A DNA stretch of 44,477 nucleotides from an uncultured Actinomycetes bacterium (GTDB lineage: Bacteria > Actinomycetota > Actinomycetes > S36-B12 > UBA5976), in assembly GCA_903892635.1 (NCBI GenBank), contig CAITJH010000044.1, forward strand, positions 130,108-174,584, in the 5' to 3' direction. The notes beneath the pieces are model-generated. The model made no database searches and was not told the DNA's origin. It saw only the letters and a program-made list of their open reading frames with translations. Made by a program: the position numbers and the translations under genes. Of the stretch, positions 1 through 10,106 are shown piece by piece. How positions within the stretch are numbered: position 1 is the stretch's first letter; every line of letters starts with the position of its first letter.

Positions 1-740
1 ATACGCAAGCTGAAGCACGAGAACTCATTGAGTTATACAGCGCAGACCGTGAGCGAGTTCGCGTGATCAACCCTGGTGTTGATCTGCAGCAATTTGTTCC
101 TGGAGACAAATCTGCGGCGCGCGCCAACCTAGGAATTGCCAAAGATGCAATTGTCTTGCTTTTTGTCGGACGCATCCAACCGCTGAAGGCACCTGATGTC
201 TTGATTAGTGCTGCAGCAGAACTTGTCCGTAATGATCCGTCGTTGCGTAGCAAACTCGTCGTGGCCATTTGTGGAGGTCCCTCTGGAAGTGGTCTAGATC
301 GACCAACTGCACTTATCGATCTTGCCGCCGAGTTAGGAATATCTGACTGTGTGCGATTTGAACCACCGACGCATCGAGAGCGACTTGTGCAATGGTTCCA
401 AGCGGCAGATTTGAATATTGTTCCTTCATACAGTGAATCATTCGGGCTCGTAGCACTCGAGGCGCAGGCATGTGGCACCCCTGTCATTGCAGCAAACGTT
501 GGTGGCTTACCAACGGCAGTAAGTAACGGAGTCAGTGGCATTCTGGTTAACGGGCATGATCCTCGTCATTGGGCAAGTGTGATCGCAGATACTCTGAGTG
601 ACCAACAACTGCTGGTCAAACTGGGAATTGGTGCCACCAATCATGCTGCGAAATTTGGTTGGGAAGCTACAGCCGATCAGCTCTTAAGCGTATATAACGA
701 GGCTGTAGAGTCAGCTGCACTTCGACTGGCGCAGTCATGA
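1..740 (+). CDS. mshA: D-inositol-3-phosphate glycosyltransferase (mycothiol biosynthesis), 5' truncated by window edge
   Basis: Retaining GT4-family glycosyltransferase that transfers GlcNAc from UDP-GlcNAc to inositol-3-phosphate, the first step of mycothiol synthesis in the actinobacterial cytoplasm. The open frame runs in from base 3, so the N-terminal Rossmann domain is missing. Visible are the linker motif VINPGVDLQQF that opens the second domain, the VGRIQPLKAPDVLI strand and the GT4 donor-site signature ESFGLVALEAQACGTPV, with its two glutamates spaced EX7E. The stop codon overlaps the ATG of the YbjN-like gene, so the two are translationally coupled. The order mshA-YbjN-gpm is common in actinobacteria. 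A generic GT4 enzyme is the only alternative. Confidence 0.9.
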   Translation, partial: TQAEARELIELYSADRERVRVINPGVDLQQFVPGDKSAARANLGIAKDAIVLLFVGRIQPLKAPDVLISAAAELVRNDPSLRSKLVVAICGGPSGSGLDRPTALIDLAAELGISDCVRFEPPTHRERLVQWFQAADLNIVPSYSESFGLVALEAQACGTPVIAANVGGLPTAVSNGVSGILVNGHDPRHWASVIADTLSDQQLLVKLGIGATNHAAKFGWEATADQLLSVYNEAVESAALRLAQS

Positions 741-1219
741 CAGTCCTCAAAGAACTCATCTCATTTTGTGAAGTAAACAAAATTGACCATGCGTTAGTTA
801 ACGACACAACACTGCTGACGACCTTTAGTGGTACTCAAAGAAAAAGCTTGAGCATCGTATTTGCCGTAGGACAGCATTACTTACGAGGGGAAACTTTTGT
901 CGCACGAAATCCCGATGACAATCACGAAGCCGTCTACCGCTGGATGCTCGAGCAAAACATCAAACTTGTGCTTGCAAGTTATGGTGTCGATCAATTTGGG
1001 GACATATATCTCAGTAGCTCAATACCCATCGCAAATGTGGATAGTGAACTTATAGATCAACTACTCGGTGTGCTTGTGAGCAACTCGGATAGTTCATTCA
1101 ATACCTTGATCGAACTCGGATTTCGCAACGCGATTGAACGCGAATGGGCTTGGCGAACCAGTCGCGGCCTTGCGGCTGATAACTTGGCAGCCTTCAGTCA
1201 CCTATTCGACTCTGACTAA
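737..1219 (+). CDS. YbjN-domain protein
   Basis: 160-residue soluble protein of the YbjN type, a fold resembling type III secretion chaperones. Its biochemical role in actinobacteria is unresolved. The start ATG lies inside the mshA stop (ATGA overlap) and the gene ends 14 bases before gpmA, so it sits in a three-gene operon. The sequence has alternating strands in its first 80 residues and an amphipathic C-terminal helix rich in Ala and Trp ([20 protein letters not shown]). No signal peptide or membrane segment is seen. The assignment rests on the neighbourhood plus overall length and pattern; no catalytic motif is evident. Confidence 0.65.
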   Translation: MTVLKELISFCEVNKIDHALVNDTTLLTTFSGTQRKSLSIVFAVGQHYLRGETFVARNPDDNHEAVYRWMLEQNIKLVLASYGVDQFGDIYLSSSIPIANVDSELIDQLLGVLVSNSDSSFNTLIELGFRNAIEREWAWRTSRGLAADNLAAFSHLFDSD

Positions 1220-1233
1220 GGCAGAATTGTCTT

Positions 1234-1977
1234 ATGACAACTTTGATCTTGGTGCGTCACGGCGAAAGCCAGTGGAATGAAAAGAATCTATTTACTGGCT
1301 GGGTCGATGTAGACCTCAACGACAAAGGCCTCGGTGAAGCCCAGCGCGCTGGTTCGTTGCTCAAAAAACACAATGTTCTTCCCGATGTACTTCACACTTC
1401 TTTGTTACGTCGCGCTATCAAAACGGCAAACATTGCGCTAGATGTCGCTGACCGTCATTGGATTCCAGTAACTCGAAGTTGGCGACTAAATGAGCGTCAC
1501 TATGGTGCTCTTCAAGGAAAAGATAAGGCTCAAACTCTCGCTGAATATGGTGAAGACCAATTCATGCTGTGGCGTAGATCGTTTGATACTCCACCTCCGG
1601 CCATCGCGGCTGACGATCAGTACGCGCAAACACATGATCCGCGATACGCTGATCTCGGAGCGGATTTACCAGCAACTGAATGTTTAGCTGATGTGGTCAA
1701 GCGCATGCTCCCCTACTGGGAATCGAACATTGTCCCTGATCTTTCCGCTGGTAAAACTGTCATGGTTGCAGCGCACGGAAATTCGTTGCGAGCTCTCGTC
1801 AAACATCTTGATGGAATTAGTGACTCGGACATTGCCGGTTTAAATATCCCAACAGGCATTCCACTAATTTATGAACTTGATTCAAAGTTCAATCCTGTCA
1901 TCGCCGGTGGAACTTATCTTGATCCTGAAGCCGCTGCAACGGCTGCTGCTGCCGTCGCTAATCAAGGTAAGAAGTAG
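1234..1977 (+). CDS. gpmA: 2,3-bisphosphoglycerate-dependent phosphoglycerate mutase
   Basis: Glycolytic/gluconeogenic enzyme that interconverts 3- and 2-phosphoglycerate through a phosphohistidine. The N-terminus reads [10 protein letters not shown], with R8-H9-G10 carrying the phosphoacceptor histidine. [10 protein letters not shown] near residue 87 is the substrate loop and [11 protein letters not shown] near residue 180 carries the second catalytic histidine. Length (247 residues) matches the dPGM family. The C-terminus has an Ala-rich tail. Its last 20 bases overlap the convergent methyltransferase gene, leaving no room for a terminator between them. Confidence 0.96.
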   Translation: MTTLILVRHGESQWNEKNLFTGWVDVDLNDKGLGEAQRAGSLLKKHNVLPDVLHTSLLRRAIKTANIALDVADRHWIPVTRSWRLNERHYGALQGKDKAQTLAEYGEDQFMLWRRSFDTPPPAIAADDQYAQTHDPRYADLGADLPATECLADVVKRMLPYWESNIVPDLSAGKTVMVAAHGNSLRALVKHLDGISDSDIAGLNIPTGIPLIYELDSKFNPVIAGGTYLDPEAAATAAAAVANQGKK

Positions 1978-2764
1978 GCGCTACCACTTCCCACGGTACG
2001 GTCAATTCTCCAAGACGCCAGCGCACTTTTGAATCCTGTACGGGCACTCCTTGTTCCACAAGGCTTTCGATTGTTGCTACCCACCTTTGGCGCGCGCCAA
2101 AGGGAATCAGGCTTGCATGAGAATTCCACAAACGATCCATTTGTTGTAGAAAATCGTAAATTTTTTCGCCCGCGACGTTGCGATGGATTAATGCTTTGGG
2201 AAGTCGAGGCGCGATGTCTGAAGGCATCTCGAGCGAACCAACATGCACGGAAATCGTCAACGTTTCGGGGACTGATTGACCAGCACGAATACTGACCCAC
2301 GTAGCTCGACGGCCGATCTCGTCGCAGGTTCCTTCAACGAGAAATCCGTTCGGTGCAAGACGTGAAGTCATAGTGCTCCACGCTTGCTGTACTTCCGATT
2401 CGTCGTACTGGCGCAACACATTAAATGCTCTTATCGCAATCGGCATACGTCCGTTAGCTAGTGGAACTTCAAAACCTCCGTAGCGAAATTCCAACCCAGA
2501 TTGCGCCACGCTGTGAGCCTCGGCAACACGTTGTGGATCTATTTCTATGCCGACAACCTCAACGTCTGGTCGGACGTGTTTGGCGAAACGTTGGTACATT
2601 TCCAAAGTAGTTACTGGCGTTGCGCCATAACCAAGATCAACTACGACTGGATCTTCGCAAGCACGAATGGTGCCACACACAGCGTGAAGCATCCAGCGAT
2701 CAACTCGACGTAATCTGTTCGGATTCGTCGTTCCGCGAGTGATATCTCCGAGTGCTCGCGTCAT
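1958..2764 (-). CDS. Class I SAM-dependent methyltransferase, substrate unknown
   Basis: 268-residue protein with a Rossmann-like methyltransferase core. Motif I is [13 protein letters not shown] around residues 40-52, and the acidic end of strand 2 is [11 protein letters not shown] (residues 70-80). The C-terminal half lacks a recognisable substrate domain, so the target is unknown. A homologous gene commonly sits beside gpm and a DUF2516 gene in actinobacteria, which supports conservation but not function. It starts one base inside the stop of the upstream DUF2516 gene (TAATG), so the pair is co-translated. Its 3' end overlaps gpmA by 20 bases. Confidence 0.75.
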   Translation of the reverse strand: MTRALGDITRGTTNPNRLRRVDRWMLHAVCGTIRACEDPVVVDLGYGATPVTTLEMYQRFAKHVRPDVEVVGIEIDPQRVAEAHSVAQSGLEFRYGGFEVPLANGRMPIAIRAFNVLRQYDESEVQQAWSTMTSRLAPNGFLVEGTCDEIGRRATWVSIRAGQSVPETLTISVHVGSLEMPSDIAPRLPKALIHRNVAGEKIYDFLQQMDRLWNSHASLIPFGARQRWVATIESLVEQGVPVQDSKVRWRLGELTVPWEVVAPTSYLD

Positions 2765-3048
2765 TAGCGACGATTATTCTGCATTTCGATGATCTTTGGA
2801 CGTATGTCAACTACGTACACCGCACAGGCAACAAGTCCGGTCAAACCGAGAAAACCAAAGGCTCCAAAAATTACGTGTCCGAAAATGCTCAGAACTGCAA
2901 TTCCAATCCACGTGTTCTTCGTTAAACGGTCAAGAAATGGGAAGGCTTCTGCTGGTCGCAAGAAGATGTCACCTAAGGCAAAGATTTTGATTCCTAGAGT
3001 TGCAAGACCGACGAAGGTCCACACAAAGGACACTGAACTAGCAAACAT
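2764..3048 (-). CDS. DUF2516-type small membrane protein
   Basis: 94-residue membrane protein with about three hydrophobic segments: residues 5-28, 40-60 and 62-82. A basic/amide tail follows (KIIEMQNNRR). Size, topology and position beside the methyltransferase and gpmA fit the actinobacterial DUF2516 family, whose function is not known. The minus-strand leader before the ATG carries AAAAGGAG, a good ribosome-binding site. Nothing in the sequence suggests an enzyme. Confidence 0.65.
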   Translation of the reverse strand: MFASSVSFVWTFVGLATLGIKIFALGDIFLRPAEAFPFLDRLTKNTWIGIAVLSIFGHVIFGAFGFLGLTGLVACAVYVVDIRPKIIEMQNNRR

Positions 3049-3079
3049 GGCAACTCCTTTTCATAATCCTATAGACATG

Positions 3080-3117
3080 ACGCGTGCCCTGTATCCGTGG
3101 GAATACAGGGCACGCGT
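3080..3117 (-). terminator. Strong hairpin terminator downstream of clpC
   Basis: A perfect 15-bp inverted repeat, ACGCGTGCCCTGTAT at 3080-3094 against its complement at 3103-3117, starts 9 bases past the clpC stop. The loop is 8 nt. No clear T-run follows on the minus strand, so this is the stem-only terminator type frequent in actinobacteria. It may also act as an mRNA 3' stabiliser. Confidence 0.8.
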
Positions 3118-3125
3118 TGACGAAA

Positions 3126-5627
3126 CTATTCAGCAGTTTCCGCAGTCTCGACTGGAACGTCAGGGATCTCTCCCTTAAATTCGCCGCGGAACGTGAATGC
3201 TGCATCGGCGCCTTCACCATTAACATCAACGATGACAATCTCGCCTGGCTTGAGATCTCCATAAAGCATCTTTTCGCTCAATGGATCTTCAATTTCGCGC
3301 TGAATTGTTCGACGAAGTGGTCGAGCACCCAACACTGGATCGTAGCCACGAGTTGCAAGCAAAGCCTTTGCTGCAGGAGTTAGCTCGATAGCCATGTCTT
3401 TGTCGCGCAGACGTGAATCCAACTTGTCGACCATCAGATCAACAATCTGAACGATTTCATCTTGACTGAGTTGGTGGAAGACAACGATGTCGTCGATTCG
3501 ATTGAGGAACTCAGGACGGAAGTGTGTTTTGAGTTCATCATTTACTTTGCTCTTCATACGTTCGTATGACGACTGTGTGTCGTTGGCATCAGCGAATCCA
3601 AGGCTCACGCTCTTAGCAATGTCTCGCGTTCCAAGGTTCGTTGTCATGATGACAACTGTGTTCTTGAAGTCAACTACACGACCTTGAGCATCGGTTAAAC
3701 GACCATCTTCGAGTACCTGTAGAAGCGAATTGAAGATGTCTGGGTGAGCCTTTTCAATTTCATCAAAGAGCACAACACTGAATGGCTTGCGTCGCACCTT
3801 TTCAGTGAGCTGGCCACCTTCTTCGTAGCCTACGAATCCTGGAGGCGAACCGAAGAGACGCGACACAGTGTGCTTTTCCGAATACTCCGACATGTCGAGT
3901 GAAATCAACGAATCTTCATCGCCAAATAAGAATTCGGCAAGCGTCTTTGACAACTCAGTCTTACCCACGCCAGATGGTCCAGCAAAGATAAACGAGCCAC
4001 CTGGGCGTTTTGGATCCTTGAGCCCCGCGCGAGTACGACGGATTGCCTGGGACAACGCCTTGATCGCTTGTTCTTGTCCGATGACTCGACGGTGGAGTTC
4101 ATCCTCCATCTTGAGCAAACGCTGTGACTCTTCTTCGGTCAACTTAAAGACTGGAATTCCAGTAGTTGCGGCAAGAACTTCTGCAATGGTTTCTTCATCG
4201 ACCTGCGCAACGACGTCTAAGTCGCCGTCTTTCCATTCTTTTTCACGCTCGGCGCGAGAAGCAATCAGATTCTTTTCATCATCACGAAGCGAAGCTGCAA
4301 GTTCAAAATCTTGTGAATCAATTGCCGATTCCTTAGCCTTACGGACATCTGCAATCTTGGTATCAAATTCACGTAAATCTGGTGGAGCAGTCATACGTTG
4401 AATTCGAAGGCGCGCTCCAGCCTCATCAATGAGGTCAATTGCCTTGTCTGGCAAGAAACGATCATTGATATAGCGATCTGCCATCGTGGCTGCGGCAACA
4501 ATTGCGGCATCCGTGATGGTGACCTTGTGATGGTTTTCGTACCGGTCGCGCAAACCCTTCAGAATTTCAATAGCGTGAGCCAAAGTTGGTTCGCTAACCT
4601 GAATCGGCTGGAAACGACGCTCGAGCGCTGCATCTTTTTCGATGTACTTTCGGTACTCGTCAAGTGTTGTTGCGCCGATCGTTTGAAGTTCACCGCGAGC
4701 CAGCATCGGCTTGAGCATGCTCGCTGCATCAATTGCGCCTTCGGCTGCACCTGCACCAACAAGTGTGTGAATTTCATCAATGAAAATAATGACATCTCCG
4801 CGCTGCTTAATTTCCTTGAGAACCTTCTTCAATCGCTCTTCAAAGTCACCGCGGTAACGCGAACCCGCTACGAGCGCACCAAGGTCAAGTGAGTAGATCT
4901 GCTTGTCACGCAAAGTTTCAGGGACATCGCCTTTAACAATTTTTTGTGCAAGTCCTTCAATGATCGCGCTCTTTCCAACGCCGGGCTCACCAATAAGGAC
5001 CGGGTTGTTCTTTGTTCGACGCGAGAGAACTTGCATAACGCGTTCCATCTCTTGCGTGCGACCAATAACAGGATCTAGTTGGCCCTCACGTGCAGCTTGC
5101 GTCAAGTTACGACCAAACTGATCAAGAACAAGTGACGTTGAAGGAGTTCCTTCAGATGCACCAGAGCCTGCAGTTTGCGGTTCTTTACCTTGGTACCCAG
5201 AAAGCAACTGAATGACTTGTTGACGAACTCGATTAAGGTCAGCACCAAGTTTTACCAGTACCTGTGCTGCAACCCCTTCACCTTCACGGATGAGGCCAAG
5301 AAGAATGTGCTCGGTACCGATGTAATTGTGGCCAAGTTGGAGAGCTTCGCGAAGTGACAACTCGAGAACCTTCTTGGCACGAGGTGTGAATGGGATGTGT
5401 CCACTCGGAGCCTGTTGGCCCTGCCCGATAATTTCTTCGACCTGAGCACGAACCGCCTCAAGAGAGATGTCCATGCTTTCGAGCGCCTTTGCGGCAACGC
5501 CTTCACCTTCGTGAATCAGGCCGAGCAGGATGTGTTCTGTGCCGATGTAGTTGTGATTGAGCATGCGGGCTTCTTCTTGTGCCAACACAACAACTCGTCG
5601 GGCTCGATCTGTAAACCGCTCGAACAT
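3126..5627 (-). CDS. clpC: ATP-dependent Clp protease ATPase subunit ClpC
   Basis: AAA+ unfoldase that feeds substrates to ClpP in the cytoplasm. Two Clp-N repeats (about residues 1-145, each with [11 protein letters not shown]) precede NBD1, whose Walker A is GEPGVGKS at 213-220. A mid-domain with a UVR-like stretch (near 425-460, [16 protein letters not shown]) separates it from NBD2 (Walker A GPSGVGKT near 550). A C-terminal D2 small domain ends in an acidic tail. Length (833) is typical of ClpC. The ATG is preceded by a strong GGTGAGGAG site. It is divergent from the kinase-like gene at 5847; a 31-nt dyad lies directly upstream. Confidence 0.97.
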   Translation of the reverse strand: MFERFTDRARRVVVLAQEEARMLNHNYIGTEHILLGLIHEGEGVAAKALESMDISLEAVRAQVEEIIGQGQQAPSGHIPFTPRAKKVLELSLREALQLGHNYIGTEHILLGLIREGEGVAAQVLVKLGADLNRVRQQVIQLLSGYQGKEPQTAGSGASEGTPSTSLVLDQFGRNLTQAAREGQLDPVIGRTQEMERVMQVLSRRTKNNPVLIGEPGVGKSAIIEGLAQKIVKGDVPETLRDKQIYSLDLGALVAGSRYRGDFEERLKKVLKEIKQRGDVIIFIDEIHTLVGAGAAEGAIDAASMLKPMLARGELQTIGATTLDEYRKYIEKDAALERRFQPIQVSEPTLAHAIEILKGLRDRYENHHKVTITDAAIVAAATMADRYINDRFLPDKAIDLIDEAGARLRIQRMTAPPDLREFDTKIADVRKAKESAIDSQDFELAASLRDDEKNLIASRAEREKEWKDGDLDVVAQVDEETIAEVLAATTGIPVFKLTEEESQRLLKMEDELHRRVIGQEQAIKALSQAIRRTRAGLKDPKRPGGSFIFAGPSGVGKTELSKTLAEFLFGDEDSLISLDMSEYSEKHTVSRLFGSPPGFVGYEEGGQLTEKVRRKPFSVVLFDEIEKAHPDIFNSLLQVLEDGRLTDAQGRVVDFKNTVVIMTTNLGTRDIAKSVSLGFADANDTQSSYERMKSKVNDELKTHFRPEFLNRIDDIVVFHQLSQDEIVQIVDLMVDKLDSRLRDKDMAIELTPAAKALLATRGYDPVLGARPLRRTIQREIEDPLSEKMLYGDLKPGEIVIVDVNGEGADAAFTFRGEFKGEIPDVPVETAETAE

Positions 5628-5644
5628 TAGAACTCCTCACCTTC

Positions 5645-5675
5645 GCAAATGTTTAGCCGGTGGCTATGCATTTGC
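5645..5675 (-). promoter_or_regulatory. 31-nt interrupted dyad in the clpC leader
   Basis: Outer arms GCAAATG (5645-5651) and CATTTGC (5669-5675) pair perfectly. Inner arms TAGCC (5654-5658) and GGCTA (5662-5666) also pair, around GGT, with two imperfect positions between the arm pairs. It lies 17 bases before the clpC ATG, just beyond the ribosome-binding site. It could be a 5'-UTR hairpin or an operator. It does not match the HAIR box, and it is not a clean ClgR-type site. Confidence 0.5.
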
Positions 5676-5846
5676 TCTTGCACCAATGGTAGACGTGCTT
5701 GCTGTCAGGCGCGTCATGCTTTTAGATACAACCCACTTCAGGGTGGCCATGTTCCCTGAAATTACTCACTTGTCTGAGTTCGTGTACGCCACGGGCGAAC
5801 AGGGATCACTCGTAGTATCGAGTAAGGAAACACAATTTCGATTGGC

Positions 5847-7580
5847 TTGGGGGCGGGGATGCCAGGAACTATTACGAACTCGTTTCTGAATGCCACTTGG
5901 CGCGATCGACTCGGTGGACGGTGGGCTATTTCGCTACCGCCTTATGTATGGTCAACGCCATTCATTGTTGGCCTGATTCCGTTAGCTAGTAGTGAGAAAT
6001 TCGAAGACTCCGCCACTTTGCTCAGGCTTACAGTTGTTTCGGCAATCGCTTGGATTGCATTTGGGCTTGTTCTTTACATCGGGCATCGAACCTTCTTTAG
6101 AAATCGTGCAACGAAACCTGTGTCCCCTATCGCAACGGCAATTCTTGGGATGATTGCAGGCTTCACTCAGAGCCTGATACACGGAGACTGGTTTCCAGCC
6201 TTCGGACTTAAGGGTTCGTACAGCCTGTCTCTGGTAACGAACGCAACAATCGGCTCGGCAGTGTGGATTCTTGCTACAGCAAACTTTATGTATTTTCGGC
6301 ATACCTTTAAGGCACTTCGTGATGCTCTACTTAAGCAACAGTCAAATTTGCTAGCTGAAAGTGATGAGTGGCTCAAACAAGTTCGACTTCATCGCGAAGA
6401 CTTAGCGCAATCAGTACGTATTCAACTCGTTCAGGAATGGGAACAAGCGCGCGAGCAGATTAGAAAGCAACTTGAACAGAAGTCGCAAAACTGGCGCGAA
6501 GCATTGTCTGATTTTTCGCTTCGTAGTCAAGAGACCGCTTTGTCACTTACGCAATCGTTCGAAACGCCTACCTCAAAACGAACTTCGCTAACCGATGCTT
6601 TGAGCTTGGTTTCAAGTATTCCGTTGATCCGAATTCGCGGCACAATCATGATGTTCCTGCTTCTAGCGACATTGCCACTCTTGCGCCTTGTCGGCGCTGT
6701 TGCTGCGGCACTAGTCCTCACTTCAATCTCCATTGCTTTGGGACTGTCCGTAATTATCGGTCGCCTTCTCATCAGAAAATTTCCAGATCAAGCGCGCTTA
6801 ATTTATGTTGCACTGATCATCACAGTTGCCGTTATCCCGCTAATTTCAATTTCGATTCACGTATCAAGCGCCATCGGAAACTCTGCAAGTATCGGCCTCG
6901 CCTTACTCGGTGGAACTGTAATGGCCGCGTCTTTTATCAGTTTTAACTTCACTGCGTTGCGAACTCGCCTGCGAGAAGATGAGATTCGACGACTACAGAG
7001 TGAAAACATTCTGTTGAGTGCACTTGAAGATCGACGACACCAAGTAGACGTTGAAACTCGCGTAGATTTTGCTGGACATTTAAATGCCACGGTGCAAAGT
7101 GCGATTAAATTAGCGACACGAGCCATAGATGACGGATTTACTAGCGGCAATATCGAAGCCGTTAATAGTGGACTGGCTGTCCTTGATGCTGTCTACTCCA
7201 ACATCTTGGGTCAGTATTCCGCTGACGAAGTCATTGATTTACATGCGCAAATTTCAGATGTTGTAAAACTATGGTCTGATCAAGCAATTATTACGTGGTC
7301 ATTGTCGATGGACGATTTAGATCACGAAGTAACGCGTCGCGTACTTCTCCTTATTAAACATTCACTTTCGCAACTTGTTGCCAACAATCTTGCTGGCCGA
7401 ATTCACGTCGACATCAGTTCGAAGGAAAATCAAGCTCACATTGTTATTGACTCAAACGCGAACCAATCATGGATCGAGAATGATCAACTGACTCGTGAAG
7501 TAATTGACGCTACGACCAGTTCGCAATGGAAGGTCGAACGCATTGACATGGGTTCGCGTCTTATCGCGACAGTTGGCTAA
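5847..7580 (+). CDS. Eight-TM coiled-coil protein with degenerate histidine-kinase C-terminus
   Basis: 577 residues. There are about four N-terminal membrane segments (33-48, 58-84, 93-111, 125-150) and a long charged coiled coil (155-235). A second membrane block follows (266-308, 316-339, 348-368), then a cytoplasmic region from 370. That region aligns with HisKA_3/HATPase sensor kinases: the R-IA--LHD-VQ motif is R405-VDFAGHLNATVQ417, so the phosphoacceptor position is Asn413 and the following Asp is Ala414. The N-box position is SLSQ (506-509) instead of a LTN-type Asn, and no DxGxG follows. It is therefore probably a catalytically dead receptor-like pseudokinase. The start is uncertain: TTG at 5847 or ATG at 5859. 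No response regulator gene is adjacent; clpC is divergent. Confidence 0.65.
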   Translation: MGAGMPGTITNSFLNATWRDRLGGRWAISLPPYVWSTPFIVGLIPLASSEKFEDSATLLRLTVVSAIAWIAFGLVLYIGHRTFFRNRATKPVSPIATAILGMIAGFTQSLIHGDWFPAFGLKGSYSLSLVTNATIGSAVWILATANFMYFRHTFKALRDALLKQQSNLLAESDEWLKQVRLHREDLAQSVRIQLVQEWEQAREQIRKQLEQKSQNWREALSDFSLRSQETALSLTQSFETPTSKRTSLTDALSLVSSIPLIRIRGTIMMFLLLATLPLLRLVGAVAAALVLTSISIALGLSVIIGRLLIRKFPDQARLIYVALIITVAVIPLISISIHVSSAIGNSASIGLALLGGTVMAASFISFNFTALRTRLREDEIRRLQSENILLSALEDRRHQVDVETRVDFAGHLNATVQSAIKLATRAIDDGFTSGNIEAVNSGLAVLDAVYSNILGQYSADEVIDLHAQISDVVKLWSDQAIITWSLSMDDLDHEVTRRVLLLIKHSLSQLVANNLAGRIHVDISSKENQAHIVIDSNANQSWIENDQLTREVIDATTSSQWKVERIDMGSRLIATVG

Positions 7581-7591
7581 TTACTTACTGG

Positions 7592-8602
7592 TTAATTCAG
7601 ACCAGAGTATGAGTGCAAGCCACTCACAAACATGTTTACGATGAAGTAGTTAAACATGATTGCCGCGAATCCAGCAATTGCAACAAATGCTGCCTTACGT
7701 CCGCGCCATCCGACAGTTGCACGGGCATGAAGATATGCCGCGTAAATTACCCACGTGATGAACGCCCAGGTTTCCTTTGGATCCCAACCCCAATAGCGAC
7801 CCCAAGCAGCTTCTGCCCAGATGGAACCCGCAATTACAGCGAAGGTCCACAGCGGAAACATGAATGCGTGAATTCGATATGCCATCAAATCAAGACGATC
7901 AGACGACGGAAGTCGCTGCGCTAATGGACCAAGTCGACCCGGTGCTTCACCATTGGCAATGTTGCTTTCAACGCGTTCAGCTACTAGGTACAGCACAGAA
8001 AGTGCGGCACCTATTGCGAACGAGCCAAGACATACCATTGCTGCTGTCACGTGGATGGCTAGCCAATAGGAATTTAGTGCTGGAACAAGTTGTGCACTTT
8101 CTGTGTACAAAACAGTGATCGCTAATCCAAGGTCCAATAGGACTGGCATCACAATGAACATGCCCAACCAGCGAAGGTCACGCTTAAGCGACATCACACA
8201 ATAGGCAATCAGTACGCCAAATCCCGCAGCGATAGAAAATTCGTACATGTTGCCCCATGGCAAACGGTGCGCAGAAAGGCCGCGAAAAATAATCGCTGCT
8301 CCAGTGAAGATGGCACTGAGCCACGTGAGAGACATGCCGATGTTTCCAGCACGTCGACCTTCGCCACGTCCGTCTTCAGTCACAATCGCTGTCGATACAG
8401 CAGGTCGATCTAGAGTTGCAGTCGAACCCATGCGCACTTGATGCGAAGCACTTGTTGCACGTTCTGCCGACTCTTCAAGTGTCTCAATACGACGACCCTT
8501 TGCCAACGAGATAGCAAATGCGCCCATTGCGCCAGTCAATGTTGTCATCGCGCCATAGACCATGATGTTGCTTGCTTGAGCTAGTGATTCATTAATCGCC
8601 AT
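7592..8602 (-). CDS. ccsB: Cytochrome c biogenesis protein CcsB (haem handling, system II)
   Basis: Polytopic membrane protein that, with ResB, delivers haem to apocytochrome c outside the membrane. It carries the tryptophan-rich haem-binding signature WGRYWGWDPKETWAFITW near its C-terminus, with conserved histidines in flanking TM segments. I start it at ATG 8602 (336 residues), because GAGG sits six bases upstream; a longer in-frame opening has no such site. It overlaps the resB 3' end by 11 bases and is the last gene of the tlpA-ccdA-resB-ccsB run. It converges on the kinase-like gene 11 bases away. Confidence 0.93.
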   Translation of the reverse strand: MAINESLAQASNIMVYGAMTTLTGAMGAFAISLAKGRRIETLEESAERATSASHQVRMGSTATLDRPAVSTAIVTEDGRGEGRRAGNIGMSLTWLSAIFTGAAIIFRGLSAHRLPWGNMYEFSIAAGFGVLIAYCVMSLKRDLRWLGMFIVMPVLLDLGLAITVLYTESAQLVPALNSYWLAIHVTAAMVCLGSFAIGAALSVLYLVAERVESNIANGEAPGRLGPLAQRLPSSDRLDLMAYRIHAFMFPLWTFAVIAGSIWAEAAWGRYWGWDPKETWAFITWVIYAAYLHARATVGWRGRKAAFVAIAGFAAIMFNYFIVNMFVSGLHSYSGLN

Positions 8603-10106
8603 GAAGAACCTCGGGTGCGTAGGTACGTGCAGTTCGGGCAAGTTCAGAAATTTCTGTAACTAACCCTGGGGTTTCAGTCTTTGACAAACCTGCTACCTCA
8701 ACAAGAGTAGCCCCATTTGTCGAAGTTGTAATTCTCAACCAAGCCCGTCGACGAGGAACTAACAGCGAAAGTGACAATCCAACAATCGCAAACATTCCAG
8801 CACCAAGCGCCCAGCCTTTTCCAGGGTCATGAGTGATCGAAAAGGATGCCCATTCCTTGTACCCATCGAATGTGACTGATCCTTGACCCTTTGGTAATTG
8901 ATAAGTTTCACCGGGCTTTAACTTTTCCAATCCCACTTTTGTCATTCTCGTCGTATCAAGACGATAGACACTTTGCGGTGTTCCCGAATCGAGACCGAGA
9001 TCACCTGTCCACACACTCATAAAGACCATGGGATCCATCGGTGCGGGATAAGTGGAATGAGGTCCTTGCGTCATGTCGACCGCAGCCGTTGGCAAGAAGA
9101 ATGCTTGAATACCAATTTGAGGAACTGAATCTGGCGCCTTAACAACACCAGTGGATGTGAAGTTTCCATCCTGCGGCAAGAAAATTGCGGAATCTTTCCA
9201 GACAACTTGTCCCAGTGCATTCTTAACAGTGAATTCCGGCGCATAACCATGTCCAACGAGATAGACAGACGACCCTTCGATCCGAAGCGGTTTATTCACT
9301 TCGATACGCACATTGCGAGCTTCGCTAGCGGGAGCATTTTTTACAGCAACATCCGCATAAAACTCGCGCGGTGCACCATTTTGCATTCCACCTAGTTGAT
9401 AGGTCGCAAAAAATTTCTTTAACTGAAATGAGAATGGAGCCATCGTGCTGGTGTTAAAAGCTCGTCCCGGTGTGAAGGTGTCGTACTGCGTAATGTTGTT
9501 CGCAAAGCCCGAACCTTCGCGCACCAATACTGTGCCTTTTGTTCCAAGTGCGCTACCTGAACCAATCGCAAGAAGAACCAATAGCAGGGCAAGGTGGAAG
9601 AGTAGATTTCCAGTCTCGCGCGCATAGCCACGTTCGGCAGCAACCCACGATTCTCCAGTGCGAACGCGCCAACCTCTTTGCGACCATGCCTTTGCTACCC
9701 CATCGATAGCACCATCGACATTGTTGCTTGTCCACGATTCGTGAGCTGGGAGTCGACCAAGATTGCGTGGAGCAACTGGCGGCTGACTTCGAAGTTCTTT
9801 CCAATGAATCAATGTTCGAGGAAGTACGCATCCCGTCAGCGAGATGAAAAGCAAAATGTAAATTGCAGCGAACCATGGTGATGCAAAGACATCAAACATG
9901 TGAAAGCGATCCAAGAGTGGCCCGGACTTGGGGTGATCTCTTAAATATTGGGTGACCTTAAGCGGTGACGTACCTCGCTGTGGGAACAATGAACCCGGAA
10001 CGCTGGCAATCGCCAACAAGAAAAGTAGGAACAATGCAGTTCGCATGCTTGTGAGAGAACGCCACATCCAACGTGCATACGCCACGATTTGTTTCATGAC
10101 ACTCAT
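8592..10106 (-). CDS. resB: Cytochrome c biogenesis protein ResB
   Basis: Membrane partner of CcsB in the system II haem lyase. Three N-terminal-half TM segments are visible (near residues 20-40, 75-95 and 160-185), followed by a large extracytoplasmic domain and a last TM around 435-460. The N-terminal TM1 motif ALFLLFLLAIASVPGSLFPQ is family-typical. The chosen ATG at 10106 forms a TAATG overlap with the ccdA stop; an in-frame start 30 bases upstream would bury 30 bases in ccdA. Length is 504 residues. Confidence 0.93.
   Translation of the reverse strand: MSVMKQIVAYARWMWRSLTSMRTALFLLFLLAIASVPGSLFPQRGTSPLKVTQYLRDHPKSGPLLDRFHMFDVFASPWFAAIYILLFISLTGCVLPRTLIHWKELRSQPPVAPRNLGRLPAHESWTSNNVDGAIDGVAKAWSQRGWRVRTGESWVAAERGYARETGNLLFHLALLLVLLAIGSGSALGTKGTVLVREGSGFANNITQYDTFTPGRAFNTSTMAPFSFQLKKFFATYQLGGMQNGAPREFYADVAVKNAPASEARNVRIEVNKPLRIEGSSVYLVGHGYAPEFTVKNALGQVVWKDSAIFLPQDGNFTSTGVVKAPDSVPQIGIQAFFLPTAAVDMTQGPHSTYPAPMDPMVFMSVWTGDLGLDSGTPQSVYRLDTTRMTKVGLEKLKPGETYQLPKGQGSVTFDGYKEWASFSITHDPGKGWALGAGMFAIVGLSLSLLVPRRRAWLRITTSTNGATLVEVAGLSKTETPGLVTEISELARTARTYAPEVLHGD

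Noticed and set aside
3084-5630. Many open frames on the opposite strand of clpC
   Set aside because: Shadow frames of a long coding gene: no ribosome-binding sites and no family resemblance.
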